DNA of 64,000 nt, from the NCBI GenBank assembly GCA_017470425.1, contig JAFUYT010000016.1, positions 1 to 64,000 on the forward strand. Reading direction: 5' to 3'. The notes under the pieces were generated by a model. It had not been told where the DNA came from. It did no database searches and saw only the letters and a program-made list of their open reading frames with translations. Below are positions 36,201 to 44,575 of this stretch, in pieces (positions within the stretch are counted from its first letter, which is position 1; each line of letters starts with the position of its first letter). Both the position numbers and the translations under genes were made by a program. This DNA is from Bacteroidaceae bacterium. GTDB taxonomy: Bacteria > Bacteroidota > Bacteroidia > Bacteroidales > Bacteroidaceae.

Positions 36201-36634
36201 AGCGAGCGGCTGATGTCGGGCATTCCGTCGATCTTCGCGTCGGTCGCGTTCACCTGCGTGGTAGCGCCTGTGAAGAGGCGCTTGTCCATACGCTGCATAC
36301 CCGTCACGACTACCTCACTGAGATTCTGGTGCACGTCGGGCTGCAGCCTGACGACCTTCATCCCCGACAGGCGACGCACGGCGATGGTCTGCGGTTGGTA
36401 GCCGATATAGGAAATGGTGACGGCATCACCGTCCTCAGCTGAGAGCTGATAGCGACCGTCCATGTCAGTCACAGTGCCCTGCCCTGTCTTCTTCAGCTTC
36501 AGCGTGGCACCGATGAGAGGCTCGCCCAGTTCATCAAGGACCTGGCCACGGAGAACCTCCGCAGGCGTCTGGGCCAGCAACGTGAACGGCGCCAGCCAGA
36601 TGGACAGAGCTGCTATGATATTCCGGATGCTCAT
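33299..36634 (-). CDS. SusC/RagA-family TonB-dependent outer-membrane transporter
   Basis: 1111 residues. Signal peptide (ends near LLAQ), CarboxypepD_reg-like domain (VLRGQVLDELGEPLIGATLKL..., about 28-95), then the SusC-type plug (MQRMDKRLFTGATTQV...IRIRGATSIYGSSKPLWVVDG) and a 22-strand beta barrel ending with aromatic-rich strands. It imports a ligand held by the partner SusD, driven by TonB-ExbBD. The barrel sequence alone does not reveal the ligand; the neighbouring metallohydrolase suggests peptides. Third gene of the operon, 16 bases after the preceding tail protein. Confidence 0.94.
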   Translation of the reverse strand: MSIRNIIAALSIWLAPFTLLAQTPAEVLRGQVLDELGEPLIGATLKLKKTGQGTVTDMDGRYQLSAEDGDAVTISYIGYQPQTIAVRRLSGMKVVRLQPDVHQNLSEVVVTGMQRMDKRLFTGATTQVNATDAKIDGMPDISRSLEGRAAGVSVQNISGTFGTAPKIRIRGATSIYGSSKPLWVVDGVIIDDVTDISADDLSSGDAETLISSAIAGLNPDDIESFQILKDGSATSIYGARAMAGVIVITTKRGTAGKSHVSYTGEYTMRLKPRYNEFNIMNSQEQMSVYQELFDKGWLNFSDTYRAAKSGVYGKMYQLANSYDPATGMYALSNTEEARNAYLREAEYRNTDWFDELFSNSIMNSHSASISGGTEKVSFYGSLSALFDPGWYRQSKVERYTANMNTSIKMSDHLTLNLITMGSYRKQRAPGTLSQSTDVVNGEVKRDFDINPYSYAINSSRTLDPDVFYTRNYTDFNIKHELDNNYIDIDKVDLKFQGELKWKPLRELEFSALGAVQYSSATQEHQVTEQSNQAGAYRAMPDAVVREKNPWLYQNPDLPNSTKYSILPTGGMYLKTDNKMRSIDFRATGNWNHVFADTHIVNLFAGTEIGSVDRQRNYMNGWGMQYDKGELPFYTVDFFKKSLEDGSNYYTLNHYYNRSVAFFGNATYSYDARYTLNGTLRYEGTNRLGPSRQARWLPTWNVSGAWNLHEERFFHSIEKVLSHLSLKASYSLTADPGPSSVSNATVVLRNYKPYRPFTNIQESGMEIETPANESLTYEKKHELNLGIDMGFLGNRISVAFDWFRRDNFDLIGLVYTSGMGGAISKMANVASMSSHGEELSITSKNFDGKNFKWETNFIFSHATTEITDLQSSADIISLVSGRGFALEGYPARSLFSFRFDGLTSEGLPRILNQDGEVVSNGETINFQSQLLDNLIYEGPTDPTITGSLGNVFRYKGFRLNLFITYAFGNVVRLNPAFSSSYSDLDALPREFRNRWMMPGDEAQTDIPVILTKRQSEQDSYMSVLYNAYNYSTARMAKGDFIRMKEISLSYDFPKTWIQHLRISDLSLKLQATNLFLIYSDKKLNGQDPEFFQAGGVSAPVPKQFTLTLRLGI

Positions 36635-36650
36635 GTACGATGCAAGGGCT

Positions 36651-37553
36651 TTACTTCATCACGACTTTCTTACCATTCCTGATATAGACGCCCTTCTGCT
36701 GTGCCTCCACGCGACGACCTTGCAGGTCATACGTCTGCGCACTCTTCCGGGTGCCATCTCCCTGCACGGCACGGACAGCCGTGAGGTCGGGATTCTTACG
36801 CTCGTTCTCCATGTAGTCGTCCTTGGTGGTCTGTGCGAAATGCGCATAGTAGGTCTCTCCGCCAAGGACCGTCACCCGAATCGTGCGGTCGTAGATGTCC
36901 TGCCCGTCGGGCGTTTCCCAATGGTCAAACTTATAGTAACGCACGCCGCCGGTATCGGGGCTGATCGTTTCACCGTTGGCGCTGAAGAGCACCTCGTCGC
37001 CAGCCTCGTTGTTGAGCTTGCTGCACCACACCTTTCCCATCCACTCTTCGTCCTCGGCCTGTCTTGCGATGTCACCCTGCGTAAAGACGGCATAAATCAG
37101 GTCCGAGGGTTGTTCCTTGTCTTCCAGGGCTATCTCGGCCTCGATCTGCGCACTGCTCGACGATGAGCCGTCGCCGTAGTACTCCTCGGGATAGCGCACG
37201 GCAGTGAAGAAATTGTCCGGACGCACGTAAATCTGTGCATCCACCCCATTGTCATACATCCGGTTTCCGTTGTCACGGGCGAAGCCGGCGAGCTGCCAGC
37301 CGACAGAGGGTTCGGCCAGGATGAAAGCCGTACTGGAGCCGATGTTCACGGCACGCTTGAATTCCGAGACATAGTCCTCGGGAATCTCGTCGCCGTCCAG
37401 GTACCAGAAGAGATATACAAGCCCGCCTTCTACGGGAGTAGCCTCGGCTCTCGCCCAGATGGCCTCGGAGGAGTTCTGCGCCTGCGCCGGGATGATCACG
37501 CCCACGGAGAGGGAAGCGCACAGCAGTGCCTTTCGTATGAATGTGTTCATCAT
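36651..37553 (-). CDS. Exported protein with C-terminal tail, operon gene 2
   Basis: 300 residues with a signal peptide ending near IIPAQAQ. The body is unassigned; a Gly/Asp-rich stretch GGVRYYKFDHWETPDGQDIYDRTIRVTV resembles the InlB-B/List-Bact repeat (Ig-like) folds of surface proteins. It ends in YDLQGRRVEAQQKGVYIRNGKKVVMK, the tail shared with four other exported proteins in the window. It lies between the 768-aa surface protein and SusC with gaps of 22 and 16 bases. Probably surface-attached; function unknown. Confidence 0.75.
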   Translation of the reverse strand: MMNTFIRKALLCASLSVGVIIPAQAQNSSEAIWARAEATPVEGGLVYLFWYLDGDEIPEDYVSEFKRAVNIGSSTAFILAEPSVGWQLAGFARDNGNRMYDNGVDAQIYVRPDNFFTAVRYPEEYYGDGSSSSSAQIEAEIALEDKEQPSDLIYAVFTQGDIARQAEDEEWMGKVWCSKLNNEAGDEVLFSANGETISPDTGGVRYYKFDHWETPDGQDIYDRTIRVTVLGGETYYAHFAQTTKDDYMENERKNPDLTAVRAVQGDGTRKSAQTYDLQGRRVEAQQKGVYIRNGKKVVMK

Positions 37554-37575
37554 ATCGTGATTCTTTAGGGATTAG

Positions 37576-39882
37576 TTACTGACAGAGCACCTTCTTGCCA
37601 CCTACGATATAGAGGCCCTTCGAAGGCTTCAGCACACGGCGGCCGGCGAGGTCGTAGCAGAGGGCAGCGGCATGTGAGGAGGCCTCGACAGACGTGATGC
37701 CGACGGGCTGTTCCGAGAGCTTGTAAAGACGGAAGTTGTCGATGTACCACTCCTGATAGTTCGCCTCAGGCTTGCACTGCAGCTGCAGCGGCATATCCGC
37801 GTCGGTGGCCTTGACAAATTCAAGGACATATTCATTCCAGCCAGCGCCATACTTGCCACCGCCGGAGGTGCCGTTCATGGTCATCGTGCCGATCCATTCG
37901 GCATTGAAGAACACAAAGACGTCCAGGTTGTTGGTGCCCATGGCCGTCATCGAGAGGACATACTTCCCGGCGGGGAGCCCTCTGAATGTCTGCTTCAAGA
38001 TGGAGGCAACGTCTTTACTGGCGCGGTAGTAGTCGCTCGTCACGCCATAGACGACAGCATCCGTGGCACCGCTCTTGGGATCGGTCCATCCTTTCTTGTC
38101 GGTGCGAACGGTCATGTTCTGCGCGGCCCATCCCGCCGGTGTCTCCGACGCGTTGGCACCAATGATGACCTCCGTGTAATCCGTACGCTCCACGCCCTCA
38201 CAGTAGGCATTGGAGACGTACAGGTTGAAGCACGTCTCGGACAACTGTCCGGCCAACACCGAGGCGTGCGTGGCAGAGGTGGCCACGGTAGCACTCAAGG
38301 TGGCCACCAGCTGGAGGAGCTCTTCCTTCGCATAGGGGTAGGCTTCTGCCGTATAGGCCTCTGCAGCCTGCTTCGCCCGTTCAAAACCGGCGTAATCCGT
38401 CTGGGCCTTGTAGAAGGCGTTGGTCTTGGTGACGACGGCCTCTCCTGTCGCGACCGCCTGAATGAGTTCCGTGCGTTCCGAGCCCGTAATCATGTCGAGT
38501 GCAGGGTCATCAAGAAGACGCTGTGCATCGGCCTTGGCATGTTGCAGGACGAGCTCGCCGAGAGCGGCAGCATCCTGGCTGTAATAAAGGTGGAAATCAT
38601 CCACGCGATACGCTGTCGTGCCCTTGACGCCGATGGTGGTCTCGCCGCCAGCGAAGGCCGTGGCAGGGGATGCGACACGCAGGAAGAGTGCGTCTGCACC
38701 GCCCACATACTCGGTGCTCGATGACCCGAAGGCGATCTTTGCCCTGCCATTGTTCAGACGAGCCTCGACAATGTAATTACCTGCCGGGAGGTGGGAGACC
38801 GTCTGGATGATGTTATTGGAACCGGTGGTGCTGAACTGGGCAATCTTGCTGCCGTCGATGAAGGCCCTGGAGGCATCGTTGACGGGATCATCGACAGAGC
38901 CGCTGTTCATGGTCCATTCCCACGGAGCGATCATCCCCGTCTCAAAAGAAGGATTCTCAACGTAAGCAGCCGTGATATCGACGACTCCGTCACTGGCCGC
39001 CAGCGCAGTACTCATGGCAGCGAACAAGGTTTCCACCTGCACGGGGACCTCGTCCTGTGTCGTGGGCTGAGCGGCAAAAGCCTCGGCGGCAGCGATGGCT
39101 GCGGCAAGGTCGCTGTTGTCCAGAGCCAGATTCAGCGCTTTCGCCTTCACGAGGGCGTTCAGCAGCGTCGTGGTGACGACACCGCCGTTATGTTCAAGCT
39201 TCAAGTCGTCGATGACCACGAAATAGCTCGATCCATAGCTCAGATAGATACGTCCCTTAGTAGCTTCCAGAAGTTCAAACTCCAGGACTTCCGTGTCCCA
39301 TTGGTTGCTCGCGAACGACTTGCTCTTTCGGATGGCGGGCACAAGATCGCTGTCCAGATTTCCGCCCTCCGGCAAGAAGCCTGTCTTGATGTTGACCACC
39401 TGCTGGGTAGGGTTCTCGTGCGAGGTCTCCCCGTTACGCGCCCACACATGTATAGTTAAGGTGTAGGAGCCTGCTGGGAGGGTGACAGGCTCAGTCTGGC
39501 GATACACCACCGATGCGTTGCCCGAGAAGCAAAGTCCCTTGTTACCTGTCGTGCCGGCCGGTCCCGCACTGGGACCCGCATCCCCGATGACATTCCACTT
39601 GCTGTACTGTATTGAGAGGTCGGCGGCATAGGCTACGGCACCGCCGTTGGCGCTTTTTGCCTGTTCGACCAGCTGCCAGCCCTGCGCCGAATAGTCGGCA
39701 CCGAGCGCCGTAGCATAGTCGGTATGGACATCAACCGCGCCTTTGTCGTTGCTGGATACTACTTCACAATCCTCGAAACTGGCATTGCGAATATACGTCG
39801 ATGTGACATCAACGGTCTGAGACTTTACCCCCCCCACGTACAAAATGAGAGACACTGCTAAAAGGAAATGAGAACGTTTCAT
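37576..39882 (-). CDS. Exported multi-domain carbohydrate-binding-like protein, operon gene 1
   Basis: 768 residues with signal peptide MKRSHFLLAVSLILYVGG. Three jelly-roll/CBM-like segments are suggested by recurring starts (TYIRNASFEDCE, AYVENPSFETG, NAYCEGVERTDYT) and repeated 'LPAGxYxLxxxA' and 'xVDDxxLxY' strands, separated by helical FIVAR-like linkers (AEAFAAQPTTQDEVPVQVETL). The C-terminus is the tail YDLAGRRV...GLYIVGGKKVLCQ. No catalytic residues are seen. The promoter at 39931-39938 places this gene first in the nine-gene operon. Confidence 0.75.
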   Translation of the reverse strand: MKRSHFLLAVSLILYVGGVKSQTVDVTSTYIRNASFEDCEVVSSNDKGAVDVHTDYATALGADYSAQGWQLVEQAKSANGGAVAYAADLSIQYSKWNVIGDAGPSAGPAGTTGNKGLCFSGNASVVYRQTEPVTLPAGSYTLTIHVWARNGETSHENPTQQVVNIKTGFLPEGGNLDSDLVPAIRKSKSFASNQWDTEVLEFELLEATKGRIYLSYGSSYFVVIDDLKLEHNGGVVTTTLLNALVKAKALNLALDNSDLAAAIAAAEAFAAQPTTQDEVPVQVETLFAAMSTALAASDGVVDITAAYVENPSFETGMIAPWEWTMNSGSVDDPVNDASRAFIDGSKIAQFSTTGSNNIIQTVSHLPAGNYIVEARLNNGRAKIAFGSSSTEYVGGADALFLRVASPATAFAGGETTIGVKGTTAYRVDDFHLYYSQDAAALGELVLQHAKADAQRLLDDPALDMITGSERTELIQAVATGEAVVTKTNAFYKAQTDYAGFERAKQAAEAYTAEAYPYAKEELLQLVATLSATVATSATHASVLAGQLSETCFNLYVSNAYCEGVERTDYTEVIIGANASETPAGWAAQNMTVRTDKKGWTDPKSGATDAVVYGVTSDYYRASKDVASILKQTFRGLPAGKYVLSMTAMGTNNLDVFVFFNAEWIGTMTMNGTSGGGKYGAGWNEYVLEFVKATDADMPLQLQCKPEANYQEWYIDNFRLYKLSEQPVGITSVEASSHAAALCYDLAGRRVLKPSKGLYIVGGKKVLCQ

Positions 39883-39930
39883 CGTCTTATATAATATACG
39901 AATGTGTCAATTGTGTTGGTGAAATCGGCG

Positions 39931-39938
39931 CAAAGATA
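39931..39938 (-). promoter_or_regulatory. -7 box of the SusC/SusD operon
   Basis: TATCTTTG on the minus strand, 49 bases upstream of the first gene of the operon. Confidence 0.65.
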
Positions 39939-40236
39939 AATGGTTTTTCTGAGAAACCCGCTAAAAACAAGTCAAAAAAATAACAAACGTACCTCATTTT
40001 TTCCATTTCACGCTAAGAAAGTCATCTGTATGGCGCGGGAAATGAGACAAAGGAAGGCTGTCGGAACACCTACCGCAAGGGTACCGTATGTCATGTCCCT
40101 GCACGGGGCAGCCGATGGCTTCCGATACCTAATTTGTAGGATTCCGCCGCCGAAGGGAACGACAGAGGGCAGTCGTCGTTATCGTCAAGATTGGGTATTT
40201 TGGCGGCACACTCTTGCAACGTTTTTCAAAAACCTT
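39939..40236. other. Intergenic region between divergent transcription units
   Basis: About 300 bases with the two promoters at its ends. It contains a short AT-rich part (39939-40010) and a G/C-rich part with a weak inverted pair around GTCCCTGCACGGGGCAGC (40093-40112). A short open frame crosses it, but its composition and lack of start context do not support a gene. No recognised riboswitch was found. Confidence 0.5.
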
Positions 40237-40244
40237 TACCTTTG
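40237..40244 (+). promoter_or_regulatory. -7 box of the porin-imelysin cluster
   Basis: TACCTTTG with a TTG about 21 bases upstream; the porin start codon is 18 bases downstream. Confidence 0.65.
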
Positions 40245-40262
40245 CCGCCGCAAAACCCAAGA

Positions 40263-41609
40263 ATGACTATGACTCAACAGACAAAGATATTGTTCACAAC
40301 GCTCCTGTGCGCCGCCGGCGCATGGGGTACAGCCGTCGCTCAGGACAGCGATGCCACGGACGTTTTCTCCGAAGAGACGGAAGAGAGCCAGGCTCCCGCC
40401 GACGGCTACGAGCGTTTCCGCGTGGGCGGCTACGGCGAGATGGTGGCCGCGTTCAAGGACTACGGCACCAACCGCTTCTACGGTTCCCAGAACGGCAACG
40501 TGAAGATGAACCGCAACACCATCGCCATCCCCCGCTTCGTGCTGGCAGGCGACTACAAGTTCAACCGCCACTGGCAACTGGGTGCCGAGATTGAGTTCGA
40601 GGCGGGCGGCACAGGTACGGCCTACGAGATCGAGAACACGGAGAACGGCGAGTACGAGACCGAGGTGGAGAAAGGCGGCGAGGTGGCCATCGAGCAGTTC
40701 CACATCACCTACTCCCTGAACCGCGCCTTCAACGTACGCGCCGGTCATCAGGTGCTGCCCGTGGGCCTGACGAATGCCCACCACGAGCCGATCCTGTTCT
40801 TCGGAACCGTGCGCCCGGAGGGGGAGACGACAATCCTGCCCTCGACGTGGCACGAGACGGGCGTGAGCATCTTCGGCGCCGTGGGTCATGACTGGAGCCG
40901 CGTGAACTATGAGGCATACGTCACCGCCGGTCTCAACGCCAACGGCTTCGACCGCAACACGTGGGCAGGCTCCGCCAAGCAGGGCTTCTTCGAGGAGGAC
41001 AACTTCACGAGCCCCGCCTACACCGCACGCATCGAATACTTAGGAATCCCGGGCCTGCGCCTGGGCGGCAGCGCCTACTACTGCAACAATGTGGGTGCCA
41101 ACAGCGATAAGCCCAACGACTACAAGGGCATCGGCCGTATCCCCGTGTTCATAGGGACGCTGGATGCACAATATACCAACCGCTACGTGACGGCCCGCGC
41201 CAACTGCGTCTGGGGCCTGCTGGACAAGACTGGCGAACTCAGCAACCTCAACCGCCGCCAGAGCAACGGCAGCCCCTACTCCCGCACCACGCCCATTGCC
41301 AAGAAAGCCGTCAGCTACGGCGCCGAGGTGGGACTGAACATCCAGGGCTTCGTGCGCAACTACAACCTGGCACTGACGCCCTTTGTGCGCTACGAATACT
41401 ATAACAGCCAGCAGGAGGTGGAAGCCCCGATGGTCGCCGACTACCGTCTGAAGACCAGTATGTGGACGGCGGGCGTGAACTACCGCCCCATCCCCTCGGT
41501 GGTCATCAAGGCGGACTACACGACACGCCGCATCGGCGACGGCAAGTGCAACCGCGAGAATGAGTTTGCCATCGGCGTGGCGTTCACCGGCTGGTTCTAC
41601 CAGAGATAA
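40263..41609 (+). CDS. Outer-membrane porin-like beta-barrel protein 1
   Basis: 448 residues with a signal peptide (ILFTTLLCAAGAWGTAVAQ), an acidic linker and a 16-or-so-strand barrel pattern with terminal aromatic residues (AIGVAFTGWFYQR). Alternating hydrophobic strands such as FRVGGYGEMVAAF and NVRAGHQVLPVGLTNAHHEP resemble the OprO/P-type phosphate-selective porins. It is the first gene of a plus-strand run including an imelysin-like lipoprotein and two heme proteins, so it may be the pore of an iron- or redox-linked uptake system; that is inference. Confidence 0.8.
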   Translation: MTMTQQTKILFTTLLCAAGAWGTAVAQDSDATDVFSEETEESQAPADGYERFRVGGYGEMVAAFKDYGTNRFYGSQNGNVKMNRNTIAIPRFVLAGDYKFNRHWQLGAEIEFEAGGTGTAYEIENTENGEYETEVEKGGEVAIEQFHITYSLNRAFNVRAGHQVLPVGLTNAHHEPILFFGTVRPEGETTILPSTWHETGVSIFGAVGHDWSRVNYEAYVTAGLNANGFDRNTWAGSAKQGFFEEDNFTSPAYTARIEYLGIPGLRLGGSAYYCNNVGANSDKPNDYKGIGRIPVFIGTLDAQYTNRYVTARANCVWGLLDKTGELSNLNRRQSNGSPYSRTTPIAKKAVSYGAEVGLNIQGFVRNYNLALTPFVRYEYYNSQQEVEAPMVADYRLKTSMWTAGVNYRPIPSVVIKADYTTRRIGDGKCNRENEFAIGVAFTGWFYQR

Positions 41610-41667
41610 GCCACAGGCGAGAAAGAAGAAAACAGATCATCATCAAACCACCCAATTATCATCAATA

Positions 41668-42942
41668 ATGAAAAAGAATTTACTGTTTGCAATGCTGCTG
41701 ACAGCCCTCTGCATGGGCTTCACAGCCTGTTCCGACAAGGAAGAAGAAACAACCAACGGTCAGGAAGAGAAGGAGCTGACGACCGAGAACCAGAAGGCAT
41801 GGATGAACTACGCCGTGCAGGTGGCCTCGCTGCTCAACGCCGACTCCGAGCGCCTCTACAACGAGTGGAACAACACCTTCGCCGCACTGTTCAAGGCTCA
41901 CAACAGCGGTGCCTATACCAGTGCTGAGTCGGCCGTGGAGCAGATTATCGACGGCTGCGTGGACATCGCCAACGAGGTAGGCACCGCCAAGATCGGCGAC
42001 CCCTACAACAAGGCGAAGGCCGGTAACCTGGAGGAGGCCGTGCTGGCCGTGGAGTCGTGGTACAGCTGGCACTCCCGCGATGACTACACCAACAACATCT
42101 ACTCCATCCGCAACTCGTGGTACGGCAGCCTCACCGACGCTCCCGTCGCACAGTCGCTCTACCAGTTCGTCAAGGAAGGCGACGAGCAGCTGGCGGGTCG
42201 CGTAACCAACGCCATCAGCGCTGCCGCCACCGCCATCCAGGCCATCCAGCAGCCCTTCCGCAACAACATCCTCAGCAAGCAGACCGAAGACGCCATGACC
42301 GCCTGCGCCGACCTGGCTGAAATTCTGGACCACGACCTCCGCAACTACGTAAGCGGCCACGCCGACGAGGCCCGCTACAGCGAGATCATTAACCAGTTCG
42401 TGGATGTCGTGGTCATGCCCACCTACAAGGACCTGAAGGACAAGAACTACGCCCTCTACCAGGCTGTCACCAACCTCAACAAAGCCCCGAGCGACGAGGC
42501 CTTCGCCAACTGCGCAATGGCCTGGATGAACGCCCGCAAGCCGTGGGAGACCAGCGAGGCCTTCCTCTTCGGCCCGGTGGCCAACCTGGGTCTCGACCCC
42601 AACATGGACTCGTGGCCTCTTGACCAGGCAGCCATCCAGAGCATCCTCAGCTCCAAGTCCTGGGAAAACATGACATGGAGCGGCAAGTATGTCAGCGAGG
42701 ACGACCTCATGGAAGAGATCCTCGACGAGCTCGGACTGCTCGATGTCGAGGAGCTGACCCCAGAGCAGGAGGCGCTCGTGGAGCAAAAGGTCGAGGAGCG
42801 CAAGAACAGCGACCCGGAATTCAAGGCCGACATGGAACAGGCCGAGAAGATCTCCGCCGCACAGAACGTGCGCGGGTACCACACGCTGGAGTTCCTCATC
42901 TTCAAGGACGGCGAAGCCCGCAAGTTCAGCGAGATTGAATAA
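41668..42942 (+). CDS. Imelysin-like (M75) lipoprotein, probably permuted
   Basis: 424 residues, lipobox FTAC (Cys21). The imelysin motifs are present: VVMPTYKDLKDK, ARKPWETSEAFLFGP, NMDSWPLD and GYHTLEFLIF with HxxE (His405-Glu408). In canonical imelysin proteins these sit in the N-terminal half, with a long helical region after HxxE; here they lie at the C-terminus and the helical half (WYSWHSRDDYTNNIYSIRNSW...) comes first, consistent with circular permutation. Imelysins are implicated in iron acquisition at the envelope; peptidase activity is doubtful. Gap of 58 bases to the porin upstream. Confidence 0.85.
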   Translation: MKKNLLFAMLLTALCMGFTACSDKEEETTNGQEEKELTTENQKAWMNYAVQVASLLNADSERLYNEWNNTFAALFKAHNSGAYTSAESAVEQIIDGCVDIANEVGTAKIGDPYNKAKAGNLEEAVLAVESWYSWHSRDDYTNNIYSIRNSWYGSLTDAPVAQSLYQFVKEGDEQLAGRVTNAISAAATAIQAIQQPFRNNILSKQTEDAMTACADLAEILDHDLRNYVSGHADEARYSEIINQFVDVVVMPTYKDLKDKNYALYQAVTNLNKAPSDEAFANCAMAWMNARKPWETSEAFLFGPVANLGLDPNMDSWPLDQAAIQSILSSKSWENMTWSGKYVSEDDLMEEILDELGLLDVEELTPEQEALVEQKVEERKNSDPEFKADMEQAEKISAAQNVRGYHTLEFLIFKDGEARKFSEIE

Positions 42943-42984
42943 GACAGGAACCACATCACCATACATAGAATAAAGAATCACGCG

Positions 42985-43035
42985 AGTGAAGGCTAGCCGG
43001 GGCTCCCGGCGCGCCTTCACTTCTATGAGTTTTTT
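42985..43035 (+). terminator. Two-tier hairpin between imelysin and oxidoreductase genes
   Basis: Outer stem AGTGAAGGC/GCCTTCACT (42985-42993 with 43013-43021) and inner stem GCCGGG/CCCGGC (42996-43001 with 43005-43010), followed by a run of six T at about 43029-43035. It could attenuate transcription so that imelysin is made in excess over the downstream heme proteins. Confidence 0.6.
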
Positions 43036-43063
43036 AAAGGATACTTCATTCCACAAGCAAGAA

Positions 43064-44554
43064 ATGATGAAACAATCACTCTGGCGCACGCTCCTGCTGG
43101 CCGTCTGTGCCGCGGGCCTCACGGCCTGCGAGGACGATGCCGGCATCACGGTGACGGACATCGTCATCCCCGAGGGCTACGCCTTGTCTGCCGGGACGAG
43201 CACCATCTTCGTGCGCTCGTCCTTCGCCTACGACACGGAAGCGAAATGGGTGGAATCCAGCGATGAGCTGGAGCAGCGCTTCACCGTGGGCGACAAGCTC
43301 TACAACAACACCCGCACCCAGGAGCAGGGCCTCGGGCCGGTCTATGCCGGCTACAGCTGCGGCAGCTGCCATCGCATCAGCGGACGCACGACGCCCGCGG
43401 GCTGGAGCGACGGCGGCAGCGGCCGCTACGGTTTCTCCTCGATGCTGGTCTATGTCACCCGCAAGAACGGCACCTTCTTCCCCAACTACGGGCGCGTCAT
43501 CCACGACCAGTCCATCATCGGCGTGGATCCCGAGGGGAAGGTGAAGGTCGATTGGCACTACCAGCAGTTCCAGTTCCCCGACGGCGAACCCTACGAACTG
43601 TGCTACCCCACCTACACCATCACCGAGTGGTACGACTACGACATCCGCCCCGAAGACCTGTTCTGCACCGTCCGCATCCCCCTGCGCCACGTCGGCATGG
43701 GGCAGATGATGGCGCTCGACCCGCTCGAGATTGAGGAGCTGGCGCGCCGGAGCAACTACCCGGAGTACGGCATCAGCGGCCGCTGCAACTACATCACCGA
43801 ACGGGGCCGCCGCCAGCTGGGCCTGAGCGGCAACAAGGCGCAACACGCCGACCTGACGGTGGAGCTGGGCTTCTCGAGCGACATGGGCGTGACGAACAGC
43901 CGCTTCCCGGAGGAGATCTCCGAGGGGCAGCGGCAGGTGGACCAGCTCTACGATGTCTGGTACAAGCACTACCTGAACGTCGGCAAGAGCGAGGCTGAGG
44001 CGAAGGCCGCCGCGTGGGAGAAGCTCCACACGCTGGAGGTCAGCACGCGGGACATGGAGGATGTCGATCTCTACCTCCACGGCCTGGGCGTGCCTGCCCG
44101 CCGCGACGTCAACGACCTGATGGTGCAGTACGGCGAGCAGATGTTCTACAAGGCCGCCTGCCACCTCTGCCACGCCACGACGCTCCACACGCGCCCCCGC
44201 GGCGCCACACTCCTCAACGGCACGGAGCTCCCCTGGCTCGGCGGACAGACCATCCACCCCTACTCCGACTTCCTGCTCCACGACATGGGCAGCGAGATCA
44301 TGGGCGTGGGCCTCAACGACAACTATGTCAGCGGCCTGGCACAGGGCAATGAATGGCGCACGACGCCGCTATGGGCCATCGGCCTGCAGGAGACCGTGAA
44401 CGGCCACACCTACTTCCTCCACGACGGCCGCGCCCGCAACTTCACCGAGGCCATCATGTGGCACGGTGGCGAGGCCGAAGCCTCCAAGAACATCTTCAAA
44501 AACATGAGCCGGGACGAGCGCGCAGCTCTCGTCAGGTTCCTACAGTCACTATAA
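43064..44554 (+). CDS. Di-heme oxidoreductase (DHOR) lipoprotein
   Basis: 496 residues from the first of two adjacent ATGs. A lipobox LTAC (Cys22) predicts outer-membrane anchoring. Two c-type heme sites are present: CGSCH (Cys99-His103) and CHLCH (Cys366-His370). RGATLLNGTELPWLGGQTIHPYSDFLLHDMG and FLHDGRARNFTEAIMWHGGEA are hallmarks of the DUF1111/DHOR family, related to cytochrome c peroxidases and known to be encoded next to imelysins in other phyla. It probably transfers electrons or reduces peroxide or iron at the envelope. Confidence 0.9.
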   Translation: MMKQSLWRTLLLAVCAAGLTACEDDAGITVTDIVIPEGYALSAGTSTIFVRSSFAYDTEAKWVESSDELEQRFTVGDKLYNNTRTQEQGLGPVYAGYSCGSCHRISGRTTPAGWSDGGSGRYGFSSMLVYVTRKNGTFFPNYGRVIHDQSIIGVDPEGKVKVDWHYQQFQFPDGEPYELCYPTYTITEWYDYDIRPEDLFCTVRIPLRHVGMGQMMALDPLEIEELARRSNYPEYGISGRCNYITERGRRQLGLSGNKAQHADLTVELGFSSDMGVTNSRFPEEISEGQRQVDQLYDVWYKHYLNVGKSEAEAKAAAWEKLHTLEVSTRDMEDVDLYLHGLGVPARRDVNDLMVQYGEQMFYKAACHLCHATTLHTRPRGATLLNGTELPWLGGQTIHPYSDFLLHDMGSEIMGVGLNDNYVSGLAQGNEWRTTPLWAIGLQETVNGHTYFLHDGRARNFTEAIMWHGGEAEASKNIFKNMSRDERAALVRFLQSL

Positions 44555-44575
44555 AGGCCATTAATCACATCAACT

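Noticed and set aside
34469-36442. Long open frame opposite the SusC gene (657 codons)
   Set aside because: Composition and the strong SusC motifs on the other strand show it is a shadow.
39943-40236. Possible riboswitch or small gene in the gap before the porin
   Set aside because: No conserved riboswitch core or stable multi-stem structure was recognisable, and the short open frame lacks a plausible start context.
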